DNA of 44,452 nt from a virus, in IMG/VR virus record IMGVR_UViG_3300030382_004258, positions 1 through 44,452 of that record. One strand, given 5' to 3'. Position numbers and translations under genes: made by a program. This document shows, piece after piece, positions 8,966 to 15,085 of this stretch. The notes below the pieces were generated by a model. The model did not search any database and was not told the DNA's origin. It was given only the letters and a program-made list of their open reading frames with translations. Position 1 is the stretch's first letter; every line of letters begins with the position of its first letter.

Positions 8966-9151
8966 TTAAGTTAGTGCTATATCCGTAGTTCCCATCTGCA
9001 TTTCATAAAACAGGTCCATATCTTCAATCAAATCCTTCATCTCAGCTCCGTCAATATTATAGTAAACACCTTCTTCCTCTATCTCTTCTTCAATCTCATA
9101 GATCTCATCATTCTTACTGCTATACCTGATTCTTAACGTGTATGTTTTCAT
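8966..9151 (-). CDS. 61-aa acidic protein, first leftward gene
   Basis: Short protein with an acidic core (EIYEIEEEIEEEGVYYNIDGAEMKDLIEDMD). It is the first frame after the divergent control region. The ATG has no Shine-Dalgarno sequence; instead an AT-rich TAGATTATATAC lies directly in front, so the transcript may be leaderless or the call wrong. No family recognised. Confidence 0.5.
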   Translation of the reverse strand: MKTYTLRIRYSSKNDEIYEIEEEIEEEGVYYNIDGAEMKDLIEDMDLFYEMQMGTTDIALT

Positions 9152-9331
9152 GTATATAATCTATTAACAAGAATGGTTTAAGTGAAAGTTATTTCCAAAA
9201 GTATGTACTTTTCCCTGGAGAGGCAATAGCCAATTTAAGGTTTCATACCTTGCATTTCTTCAGAGCCAGTTCCATTTATAGTCTTAAACTAAGCTCTACC
9301 CATACTCTGCTTTATAGCAAGGCTAGTTTCG

Positions 9332-9361
9332 ACAATATCGGAGAAAACTCAAAGAGGTCAA
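9332..9361 (-). promoter_or_regulatory. candidate leftward sigma70-type promoter
   Basis: On the minus strand TTGACC (9361-9356) is followed after 18 bases by TATTGT (9337-9332), a fair match to host -35/-10 boxes, pointing at the packaging operon about 180 bases downstream. AT-rich DNA gives such matches by chance. Confidence 0.3.
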
Positions 9362-9484
9362 TATACCTGTCAATTCAGGAACTCCTCTACAATCCGACTT
9401 CTGACCCCTTAGGTAGAACTAATGCTAGGGTACCTACTGGGTGATTATTACTATAAAATAATAACATTGTCATGAGGAATATAG

Positions 9485-9490
9485 TATAAT
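9485..9490 (+). promoter_or_regulatory. candidate -10 box for the early operon
   Basis: A perfect TATAAT lies 165 bases before the first rightward gene, but no good -35 box is found 16-18 bases upstream. It may be a weak host promoter or chance; a phage-encoded polymerase may use another signal. Confidence 0.25.
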
Positions 9491-9556
9491 TATTAGAAAT
9501 AACCAAAGGTTTTGAAAATTGTGTGATTTTAGTGTGTGGCCTTATCACAGTACCGT

Positions 9557-9577
9557 ACCCCTTATAAAGGGGTTTTA
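9557..9577 (+). terminator. 7-bp hairpin with 3-nt loop and T-run in early leader
   Basis: ACCCCTT / AAGGGGT form a perfect 7-bp stem with loop ATA, followed by TTTT and, 10 bases later, TTTTT. On the plus strand this is a good intrinsic terminator or attenuator 78 bases before the first early gene. A hairpin of this shape (short stem, 3-nt loop) is also what N4 virion RNA polymerase uses as a promoter, so the role is open. Confidence 0.6.
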
Positions 9578-9654
9578 GCTATCGCTTTTTCGTTATTTTT
9601 CATTTGTGTTTTTTTGATTTATTGTCTCATTTATTAATTTAGGAGGTCATAATT

Positions 9655-9936
9655 ATGGATGAACTAAGAAAGATTATCAAGGCTGCAGCTTCCTTCTTAG
9701 GGCTGCAGAAGTTACGTGACATAAAGCCTGAAGATTTTGAACTCATGGTTGAGTGTGCTTTGATCGATGTACCTGCTCATGAAGCTTGTACAATGAGGCG
9801 GAAGATGTCTCGTATTGCTGATACTTTGTCTCAACAGAGTGTTAGAACAGCTGCTTCTAATTGGGCTAACGTAGCGTGGAATCTTAATCCTGACACTGGT
9901 TTCAACCAGCGTGTAGGCCGAAGCTATAATCGGTAG
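9655..9936 (+). CDS. 93-aa hypothetical protein, first early gene
   Basis: Starts at ATG with the strongest ribosome binding site in the window (AGGAGGT, seven bases upstream), so it is probably highly expressed soon after infection. Predicted helical, slightly basic, no membrane segment; two Cys (MVECALIDVPAHEACTMRRK). It is followed within 25 bases by a terminator, so it may be a single-gene transcript. Early position suggests host takeover or regulation, but no family is recognised. Confidence 0.75.
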   Translation: MDELRKIIKAAASFLGLQKLRDIKPEDFELMVECALIDVPAHEACTMRRKMSRIADTLSQQSVRTAASNWANVAWNLNPDTGFNQRVGRSYNR

Positions 9937-9958
9937 GATTTTGTAAGGGTAAGCAAGC

Positions 9959-10009
9959 ACAGGGAACTAAGTGGGGTGATAGCCGTTGTTCCCTGTTATC
10001 CCTTTTTAT
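9959..10009 (+). terminator. intrinsic terminator after first early gene
   Basis: ACAGGGAAC (9959-9967) pairs perfectly with GTTCCCTGT (9988-9996); the 20-nt loop is followed by TATCCCTTTTTATA. The stem is 9 bp and the T-run starts 6 bases after it, a usable Rho-independent terminator that would separate the first gene from the RNA region downstream. Confidence 0.7.
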
Positions 10010-10590
10010 ATATATTGTTACCATGTCTGTATACTATAGATATAGGTACTAACTTATACCAAACTATCACAAGATTGAGGTACCTGTAAATCTCAGAAGA
10101 TATAGATGCCTGAGTAGCCTCAAAGTGACCAATTAGCTCACCTTCAGGGTTGAGGGATTGAAATATCCCAAAATATCCACGGTGGTCACGTTAAGCATTT
10201 AGAGTAACCACAGTTATTCTTTATGTGAACTAAGAGTAATGTTATTTAATAGTCCTGTGAGACTGTTAGATAAGCAGTGCAACACTGTACTCTGATGTGA
10301 TGATGGGAGAAACACGATGATGTTTGCTCCTGCAAATGTACGAACGCATAATGCATGGCTGTATTCCTACAGCAACAGGACATGTAGAATATGTTAGTAG
10401 GTACTGTGCCCATCATTACTGACGTTTCATCCTTTACAAGAGATTACCTTGATGTGGTGTAGAGGCTTTAAACTAACAATCTCATATTACAATAGGGAAC
10501 GAGAGTTCGCTGTGTATGCTTACCCACAGATGGGAGAGCTGTGGTAATATCAATGATAGAATTATGGCTCTTCCAAAGTTTAAATAAACA
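10010..10590 (+). ncRNA. candidate large structured RNA A (~580 nt)
   Basis: A gene-free stretch full of local and long-range pairings on the plus strand. Examples: CCTCAA 10118-10123 with TTGAGG 10150-10155; GGGAT/ATCCC 10154-10169; GTGGT/ACCAC 10182-10211; CAGTG-CAA-CACTG 10275-10287; a 10-bp helix 10298-10307 with 10409-10418 enclosing TTTGC-TCCT-GCAAA (10323-10336) and GCTGTA-TTCC-TACAGC (10358-10373); GAGATT/AATCTC 10440-10483; GAAC-GAGA-GTTC (10497-10508, a GNRA loop); CCACAG/CTGTGG 10524-10544. GNRA loops read correctly only on the plus strand. In a genome this dense, 580 unused bases with such order suggest a functional RNA, similar in size to ROOL-class phage RNAs. I cannot match it to a family by eye. 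Confidence 0.6.
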
Positions 10591-10605
10591 TGAAGGGAGT
10601 ATAGT

Positions 10606-10917
10606 ATGACAAATACTAAATCCAAAGATGGTTCAGTCACCATACCAAAAGGCTTAAGGCTAGCTTTCTTTACTCAATGTAATGAACTGATGGCAATGAT
10701 CGCAAAGATGTCAGCTAATCTTTCCCATGTTGGAGAAATAAATACAAAGACTGAAGACATAATAAGAAAGAATACTCTTGATTTTATGGTTACTGTTTGT
10801 GTAATGCTTGATATGGATGGAGATGAAATGGTTGAGAGTGTTAAAGATTGTAGTGCTGTTAGTTCTGCAGAGAAAGAAGTGCTTAGTCAAATGATGAAAC
10901 CACCAACATCTAATTAA
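10606..10917 (+). CDS. 103-aa hypothetical protein between the RNA regions
   Basis: ATG preceded by AAGGGAG. The protein begins MTNTKSKDGSVTIPKGLRL and is predicted all-helical with many Met residues (MAMIAKMSANLSHVG). No membrane segment or motif. It is one of only two genes inside a 2.1-kb stretch otherwise non-coding, so it may act with the flanking RNAs, for instance as an RNA-binding partner; this is inference from position. Confidence 0.65.
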   Translation: MTNTKSKDGSVTIPKGLRLAFFTQCNELMAMIAKMSANLSHVGEINTKTEDIIRKNTLDFMVTVCVMLDMDGDEMVESVKDCSAVSSAEKEVLSQMMKPPTSN

Positions 10918-10928
10918 AGGATAAGATT

Positions 10929-11096
10929 ATGAATAAAGTTATCCAAGTAACAAAATGGCTTCCTCCATCTGATTTATTATGGTGTAATGGGGAAGCCAAG
11001 AGAATAAGTAAATCAACAGGAGATAAATGTAAAATTGTTTTGGAAACCAAAGATAAGAATAGTAGAATAGCTATTAACAGATTTATTAATAGTTAA
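10929..11096 (+). CDS. 55-aa protein, paralogue of the 19.9-kb small protein
   Basis: Starts at ATG with AAAGGA eight bases upstream, 11 bases after the previous stop. The product begins MNKVIQVTKWLPPSD and contains 'GEAKRISKSTGDKCKIV..KDKNSRIAI'. The 64-aa protein at 19944 has the same frame of conserved positions (MQITKWLSPD, RRTGRKCII, GGRIAV), so the two are likely paralogues of about 50 residues. Function unknown; small, basic, beta-rich, possibly nucleic-acid binding. Confidence 0.65.
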   Translation: MNKVIQVTKWLPPSDLLWCNGEAKRISKSTGDKCKIVLETKDKNSRIAINRFINS

Positions 11097-11099
11097 GTT

Positions 11100-11870
11100 A
11101 AATGAATATGGGTCGCATATGATCCTTGAGATAAACCGAGTAATCGGGATAAAGTTGAAAAGGTCATTAAGTGGGCCTCAGTAAGCGACATGTTTTCGGA
11201 TGTGTTTGTGTATGCAATCAGGGTATGTGTTATGCTAATGCCAAATCCCTCTGGGTGGTAGGAGTATGATATCTTTGCTTGGGGTAAGTAAGGTGAGATG
11301 GAAACATCAATAAGAGAACCTGAAGGTTATGACATAAGGACTTTGATGAGTCTGGTTGTTGTTTCTCAGTTAGTATATGTTGTCTTACCTGTGAAGGAAG
11401 ATGATAGTTATGAAACCATGTAAGCTCACCATCTAGAGACCATATGAAGTTCTTATGGTATTGACTATTGAAAGATAGTTAACCATCCAACTCGAAGCGG
11501 AACTTCAACCTCCCCTGCTTTAACATCTGATTAGTCATAACTTAAACAATGATTACATTAAAGATAAAAGCTTAAGCCTTTGAGCGTGTGGGAGCATAAT
11601 ACTCTTTACCCTTGTAATAATAGGGTGCATGTAGGCCGCAAGCCTATGTGTTCGTGCCGAAAAGCCAGGTTCGGTTCATAACTGATTAGTAGGGGGATAC
11701 CTCTAAACTGAGCTAAGTAGAAGCGTAGATAACCTATTCGATAGCAGTGATGGGGCATACCCATTGAGTTTGATGACATACTTGTGGCAACATAAGTGGA
11801 CAAAAGAGATAAGAAATAAGTCTCTCAAAGTGTCATCGTTATAACTGTAATCTCAGGTTATTAATTTTTA
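11100..11870 (+). ncRNA. candidate large structured RNA B (~770 nt)
   Basis: No gene fits this stretch, but hairpins with GNRA-type loops recur on the plus strand: CCGA-GTAA-TCGG (11137-11148), GATG-GAAA-CATC (11297-11308), ACTTGTG-GCAA-CATAAGT (11780-11797). Others are AACC-TGAA-GGTT (11317-11328), ACCATA/TATGGT (11439-11459), ACTAT/ATAGT (11464-11479), GAAG/CTTC (11494-11506), a 9-bp helix 11628-11636/11642-11650, CCGAA/TTCGG (11657-11674), a 6-bp hairpin 11690-11705 and ATGGG/CCCAT (11750-11764). A clear three-way junction lies at 11772-11837: GATGACA/TGTCATC closes two arms. Size and loop richness are like GOLLD-class ornate RNAs of phages; homology is untested. Confidence 0.62.
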
Positions 11871-11885
11871 TATACAAATTTCTGT

Positions 11886-12050
11886 GGGGATAGAAGGTTA
11901 GCAGCTAAAGTGGACAACCTCAGACACCATTACCTGGAAAACTGCCGTTATTCCTATCGCTAAGATAGATAGGGTAGTATAGGTATCATACCGTAGGGAC
12001 TATGTTTACAATACGTAGACTAGAGCTATTCGGATGACGATTCTATCCCT
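11886..12050 (+). ncRNA. 165-nt multibranch RNA C closed by a 10-bp stem
   Basis: GGGGATAGAA (11886-11895) pairs with TTCTATCCCT (12041-12050) over ten bases. Inside are GGTT/AACC (11896-11919), CTATC-GCTAA-GATAG (11954-11968) and GGTA/TACC (11982-11992). It lies 29 bases before the next small gene and may be a separate RNA, the last domain of RNA B, or a leader that controls the operon downstream. No known riboswitch core was recognised. Confidence 0.55.
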
Positions 12051-12078
12051 TATATTTAAACTCTTGAAAGGAGTAATC

Positions 12079-12168
12079 ATGAATAATAGACAATACTACA
12101 ATGCTGCTAAACATAGATTTTTAATGTTACGGCTAATCAGTGCTTATTGGAAAGGGAGTAATAAATGA
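12079..12168 (+). CDS. 29-aa small protein
   Basis: ATG with GAAAGGAG seven bases upstream; the product starts MNNRQYYNAAKHRFLMLRLI and ends in a TGA that overlaps the next start (ATGA). The good binding site and stop-start overlap make it a likely real micro-gene. Basic and aromatic; function unknown. Confidence 0.5.
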   Translation: MNNRQYYNAAKHRFLMLRLISAYWKGSNK

Positions 12169-12395
12169 TACTTAAAAATAGTAGCTATGCTGTAAAAAGT
12201 ATACTGTTAAATAATCCAATACCATTTAATTCAGAATATCGTAAAGAAGATGGTAGTCTTAAAAAGGGTGCACAACGCAAATGGTGTAAGAGGATGGTAA
12301 GAAGAGAAGGTGCAAAGATAGTGAAAATGAGAGCTATTAGAGAGAAACTCAGATTAATAAAAGAAAGAAGGGAACAAAATGTTAAAACTAAATAA
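12165..12395 (+). CDS. 76-aa very basic protein
   Basis: Overlaps the previous gene by four bases (ATGA) and the following one by 17. The C-terminal half is a Lys/Arg-rich helix (WCKRMVRREGAKIVKMRA), which suggests nucleic-acid or ribosome binding. Binding site AAAGGGAG. No family recognised. Confidence 0.6.
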   Translation: MILKNSSYAVKSILLNNPIPFNSEYRKEDGSLKKGAQRKWCKRMVRREGAKIVKMRAIREKLRLIKERREQNVKTK

Positions 12396-12513
12396 TGTTC
12401 AATTAGCAGAGATCTATAGTCAACTATATGGTGAAGGTAAGATTCGAGTTGGTAGTAGGAATTATCAAAGAATGATGAATCTTAAAAAAGGTATTAGAAA
12501 GAAGATTAAATAA
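12379..12513 (+). CDS. 44-aa basic protein
   Basis: ATG with AAGGGA five bases upstream, overlapping the end of the preceding gene in another frame. Product MLKLNNVQLAEIYSQLYGEG..., ending in a Lys/Arg cluster. The helix pattern could be a tiny DNA-binding unit, but nothing is recognised. Confidence 0.55.
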   Translation: MLKLNNVQLAEIYSQLYGEGKIRVGSRNYQRMMNLKKGIRKKIK

Positions 12514-12527
12514 GGAAAGGGAGAAAA

Positions 12528-12728
12528 ATGGCAGATAAAAAAGCTGAAAAGAAGATGAAGGAAGAAACAATTTTAATAAGTGAGAATCCTTATAAAGGTA
12601 CTCAAATGGTAGTTGTCCAGAGAACTATTGCTGGAAAGACTAATCGTGTTGGTAATCCTTATAAGACATCTTACACAGAACATCGTAAAGTACCAAAAAG
12701 AAGGGTAAAAGGAGAACAAGATGAATAG
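12528..12728 (+). CDS. 66-aa basic hypothetical protein
   Basis: ATG with GGAAAGGGAG in front. Lys-rich N-terminus, then two similar short motifs: ISENPYKGTQMVV and VGNPYKTSYTEHR (both NPYK), an internal duplication of about 30 residues. Ends overlapping the next gene by eight bases. Function unknown. Confidence 0.6.
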   Translation: MADKKAEKKMKEETILISENPYKGTQMVVVQRTIAGKTNRVGNPYKTSYTEHRKVPKRRVKGEQDE

Positions 12729-12966
12729 TGTATATGATACAATAAATTATATCGATTATGGTTTAATGGGTATAATAATAATATTATCATTAGGATTGCT
12801 ATGTATATATCGAGACTTAGTAGATGCAAGGTATAACAAAGAACACTGGAAGATTATTGCTCTTAAGGCAGAAGAATTACGAAAGGTACTTGATAATGCA
12901 GAAGCTGAGATGGAAAAGAGAGTTGATGCAATGTTTGAAAGAATCAAGAAAAAGAATGCGGAGTAG
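12721..12966 (+). CDS. 81-aa single-span membrane protein with coiled coil
   Basis: One hydrophobic segment (LMGIIIILSLGLLCIYRD, about residues 15-32) followed by a charged coiled coil (about 40-81). The layout is of a small inner-membrane protein with its helical tail probably in the cytoplasm, as in superinfection-exclusion or spanin-like proteins, though no lipobox is visible. Its last codon and stop lie in the 5' strand of a predicted pseudoknot. Confidence 0.65.
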   Translation: MNSVYDTINYIDYGLMGIIIILSLGLLCIYRDLVDARYNKEHWKIIALKAEELRKVLDNAEAEMEKRVDAMFERIKKKNAE

Positions 12967-13041
12967 GTAATGTTTAGTCAGCACCTATTCGTGAATCCTA
13001 CTCCCTTCATCTAGCTACATACCAGGATGAATGGGTGCTGA
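12960..13041 (+). promoter_or_regulatory. predicted H-type mRNA pseudoknot at a gene end
   Basis: GGAGTAGG (12960-12967) pairs with CCTACTCC (12997-13004). TCAGCACCTATTC (12978-12990), in its loop, pairs with GAATGGGTGCTGA (13029-13041) over 13 bases with one G-U. The helices cross, giving a pseudoknot. It covers the stop codon of the 81-aa gene and fills the gap before the next gene. It may protect mRNA from decay or control the next start. Confidence 0.6.
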
Positions 13042-13091
13042 TGTAATTAACATGGCTTCAATCTATAATTTTAGAAAGAAAGGAAATAATA

Positions 13092-13355
13092 ATGAGTGAA
13101 TATATAGTATTAGAACAAGAAATGAAAGACATGGCAGATACTATAATAAAATACTTACCAAGAATAACAGTATGTCTTGAAGAAATAGCTAAAGATAGAA
13201 ATGCAAAGAAAATACTTTATACAGAAATAAGAGATACCAAAATGTCTTATGTGCTTACTGAAGATGTAGCAAAGATAGGTAAGAGGTTAACAGAAGCTGC
13301 AGATAAATTAGACATATCAAAATGTATTGCATTAACAAAGGAGGAAAAATGTTAG
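13092..13355 (+). CDS. 87-aa helical hypothetical protein
   Basis: ATG with AGAAAGGAAA upstream. Entirely helical by eye, acidic at the start (MSEYIVLEQEMKDMADTII), with no motif. It overlaps the next gene by seven bases. Unknown function. Confidence 0.6.
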   Translation: MSEYIVLEQEMKDMADTIIKYLPRITVCLEEIAKDRNAKKILYTEIRDTKMSYVLTEDVAKIGKRLTEAADKLDISKCIALTKEEKC

Positions 13356-13534
13356 TAAGTAATTGTTGTGGGGCAAGATTCTATGAACCAGACTATCCAG
13401 ATAATGATATTTGTACTGACTGTGGAGAACACGCAGGGGCAGAAGAAGAAGATGAAGACGAATTTGATGATGAAAGCACATGGAAAGAACAGGAAGAACA
13501 TTTAAACTATAAAGAAAGAAGGCCAGAAAAATGA
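13349..13534 (+). CDS. 61-aa zinc-ribbon-like acidic protein
   Basis: The ATG at 13349 is chosen because AAAGGAGG stands seven bases upstream; a longer frame from 13322 has no such site. The N-terminus has Cys pairs NCCGARF and DICTDCGEHAG, a CC...CxxC zinc knuckle, followed by a run of Glu/Asp. Tiny proteins of this kind are common in phage early regions; their partners are mostly unknown. Confidence 0.65.
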   Translation: MLVSNCCGARFYEPDYPDNDICTDCGEHAGAEEEDEDEFDDESTWKEQEEHLNYKERRPEK

Positions 13535-13743
13535 ATGAAGAAGAAAATAAGATAGCACAAGCAATACTTATAATAGCAGATGCAATAGATGGACATTCTA
13601 AGAGTATTGATGGTTTAGCAAAACAAATACAATGGTGTTTTAGAACTGATTTTGACGAGAATGTTGCAGATACATTAGGTAAAATAAATAATCAATTTGT
13701 AAAGTTTAATAGAGCTAAAGAAAGAAAGGCAAAAGATGGATAA
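13531..13743 (+). CDS. 70-aa hypothetical protein
   Basis: Overlaps the previous gene by four bases (ATGA). Helical, with 'AIDGHSKSIDGLAKQIQWCF' in the centre. Binding site AGAAGG inside the previous gene. No family recognised. Confidence 0.55.
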   Translation: MNEEENKIAQAILIIADAIDGHSKSIDGLAKQIQWCFRTDFDENVADTLGKINNQFVKFNRAKERKAKDG

Positions 13744-13909
13744 AGAAGTAGCATTACTGCAAGATGAAATAGATAAGCTTGAATTAACTAATTGTGAAGC
13801 ACAGCACAAAATAGAAGATCTAGAACACAAGATCCTTGAGATGAAAAAAGATGAATATGACATGGTTAGTGCAATAGGTACGGTGAAGGACTTATTGAGA
13901 GGATACTAA
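13736..13909 (+). CDS. 57-aa coiled-coil protein
   Basis: ATG inside the end of the previous gene (AAGGCAAAAGATGG), giving MDKEVALLQDEIDKLELTN..., a clean heptad pattern to about residue 45. Likely a small oligomerising protein. A further 10-codon frame (13910-13942) follows directly, but is too short to call a gene. Confidence 0.5.
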   Translation: MDKEVALLQDEIDKLELTNCEAQHKIEDLEHKILEMKKDEYDMVSAIGTVKDLLRGY

Positions 13910-13920
13910 ATGAAACCTGG

Positions 13921-13948
13921 TATACCTCATGGTACTACGTGAGGTGTA
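13921..13948 (+). promoter_or_regulatory. intergenic stem-loop
   Basis: TATACCTCA pairs with TGAGGTGTA over nine bases (one G-U) with a 10-nt loop, 24 bases before the ParB-like gene. No T-run follows, so it is more likely a processing or stability element than a terminator. Confidence 0.45.
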
Positions 13949-13972
13949 CTAATAAACAAAAAGGAGTAACAA

Positions 13973-14611
13973 ATGAACCTAGTAACAATGAAGGTTAAAG
14001 ATGTAAAACCTAATAAAGATAACCCACCAGTGAGAACAGATAGAAATAATAAGTTTAAAAAGCTTTTAACATCTGTCTCTAAGTATGGTTTGATTAGTCC
14101 CATAGTAGTCTCAAGTAATAATGTACTCATTAATGGCAATAGAAGACTTGCTGTACATAAAGACTTAGGAAAGAAAACAATCAAAGCTATTAGACATAAC
14201 TCAGAATCACATTTACGTTTTGATGAGTATTTTGTTGAGAGTAATGTTGTAGAAGTAATTTCTGGATCTCAATGGGCATGGAGATATCTTAAAGGTGCAT
14301 CAGTTCCAAGTAAATTAAGAAGTATATTTTCATTCTTAAAGACAGTTGGTGGTGAAGCATGTTTAAAACGCATGGTAGAGCTAAAGAAATCACCAGTGTC
14401 TTTTGCAATTGGTGTAAGTATGTTCAGGAATTATACTGGAAATATGAGCAATACGATGGCAAAGAAAGTAATTTATTGGATGCTCTATGTTGATTCAGCA
14501 TATAGATTAAAATCTCTTATAGGTGAATATGTTCCTATGCAGATATTAGTAAATGCTATCAAAGAAAAGAAGCAAATCGTCCATACTGGCAAAGGTTGGA
14601 CACTTAAATAA
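13973..14611 (+). CDS. ParB/sulfiredoxin-fold protein
   Basis: 212 residues. The first ~75 show the ParB N-terminal domain: 'V..VKPNKDNPPVRTD' then 'LLTSVSKYGLISPIVVSSNN' and 'VLINGNRRLAVHKDLG', the GNRR motif being the nucleotide-binding signature. The C-terminal 130 residues are helical and unlike chromosome-partition ParB. Phage members act in DNA binding or as nucleases or regulators; which applies here is unknown. Good binding site AAAGGAG nine bases upstream; no ParA partner is present in the window. Confidence 0.75.
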   Translation: MNLVTMKVKDVKPNKDNPPVRTDRNNKFKKLLTSVSKYGLISPIVVSSNNVLINGNRRLAVHKDLGKKTIKAIRHNSESHLRFDEYFVESNVVEVISGSQWAWRYLKGASVPSKLRSIFSFLKTVGGEACLKRMVELKKSPVSFAIGVSMFRNYTGNMSNTMAKKVIYWMLYVDSAYRLKSLIGEYVPMQILVNAIKEKKQIVHTGKGWTLK

Positions 14612-14623
14612 AAAGGAGAAAAC

Positions 14624-15085
14624 ATGAGAAAATACCAACAAGGTGATGTTCTATTTATCAAACAAGATGATGTCAATACTAATAAAGGATGGAATGTTAC
14701 TACAGAAAAGAAGTATGGTTCTAATGAAACGGTAAATTGTATGAAAGCTGGAGATCTAATGAATGGATATCATTCTACAGAACATGAAACTGCTTATGTT
14801 AATGGAAAAGCTAAAGGTAAGAAATTAACAGTTGCTCATGGTGAAGTTACAGGACATTCTCATTCATTTTATATGGATAAGAATCCTCCAGGTGTAGAAA
14901 TAACTGCATTTGGAAGAACACGAACACGAGTAGGTGAAGTACCTAGATTCATAGATGTTCAAGGTTCTGCTACTGTCAATCATGAAGAACATAATGCTCT
15001 TACAATGCCTACTGGTTTGTATGAAGTAAAGATAGTAAAGGAGTTTGATCATATAGCTGGTATATCTAGAAATGTGATGGATTAA
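14624..15085 (+). CDS. conserved HGEVTGHxH protein
   Basis: 153 residues. Conserved landmarks are QGDVLFIKQD near the start, VAHGEVTGHSH (about 74-84), NHEEHNAL (about 119-126) and a C-terminal 'GLYEVKIVKEFD'. The several His residues suggest metal binding in a beta-rich, cupin-like fold. I know similar proteins from phages and bacterial gene clusters, often beside DUF6745-type proteins, as here (the stop overlaps the next start, TAATG). Biochemical role unknown. Confidence 0.6.
   Translation: MRKYQQGDVLFIKQDDVNTNKGWNVTTEKKYGSNETVNCMKAGDLMNGYHSTEHETAYVNGKAKGKKLTVAHGEVTGHSHSFYMDKNPPGVEITAFGRTRTRVGEVPRFIDVQGSATVNHEEHNALTMPTGLYEVKIVKEFDHIAGISRNVMD

Larger units (their letters stand above)
9152..9654. 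promoter_or_regulatory. divergent control region between late and early operons
   Basis: About 500 bases without a convincing gene, separating leftward packaging genes from the rightward early operon. It holds several small inverted repeats, including AGAGG/CCTCT (9353-9357/9384-9388) enclosing CCTG/CAGG, an AT-rich hairpin near 9445-9465, and the strong hairpin at 9557-9573. Both operons should start here. A 64-codon plus-strand frame (9250-9444) has no ribosome binding site and is ignored. A further leader RNA cannot be excluded. Confidence 0.6.

Noticed and set aside
9250-9444. 64-codon plus-strand frame in the divergent region
   Set aside because: No ribosome binding site, odd composition, and it runs against the inverted repeats and promoters of the control region.
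11100-12060. Group I or group II self-splicing intron as explanation of the structured region
   Set aside because: No domain V-like sequence, no GUGYG start, no convincing P7/S element and no interrupted gene or intron-encoded protein; a lone AGACTA near 12018 is not enough.
9152-12060. tRNA genes or a tRNA-like RNA
   Set aside because: No T-loop of the GTTCRANNC type with matching acceptor and anticodon stems was found on either strand.
12960-12966. Pseudoknot-stimulated stop-codon readthrough of the 81-aa gene
   Set aside because: Helix 1 includes the stop codon itself instead of lying about eight bases downstream, and the frame after TAG does not lead to a sensible extension.
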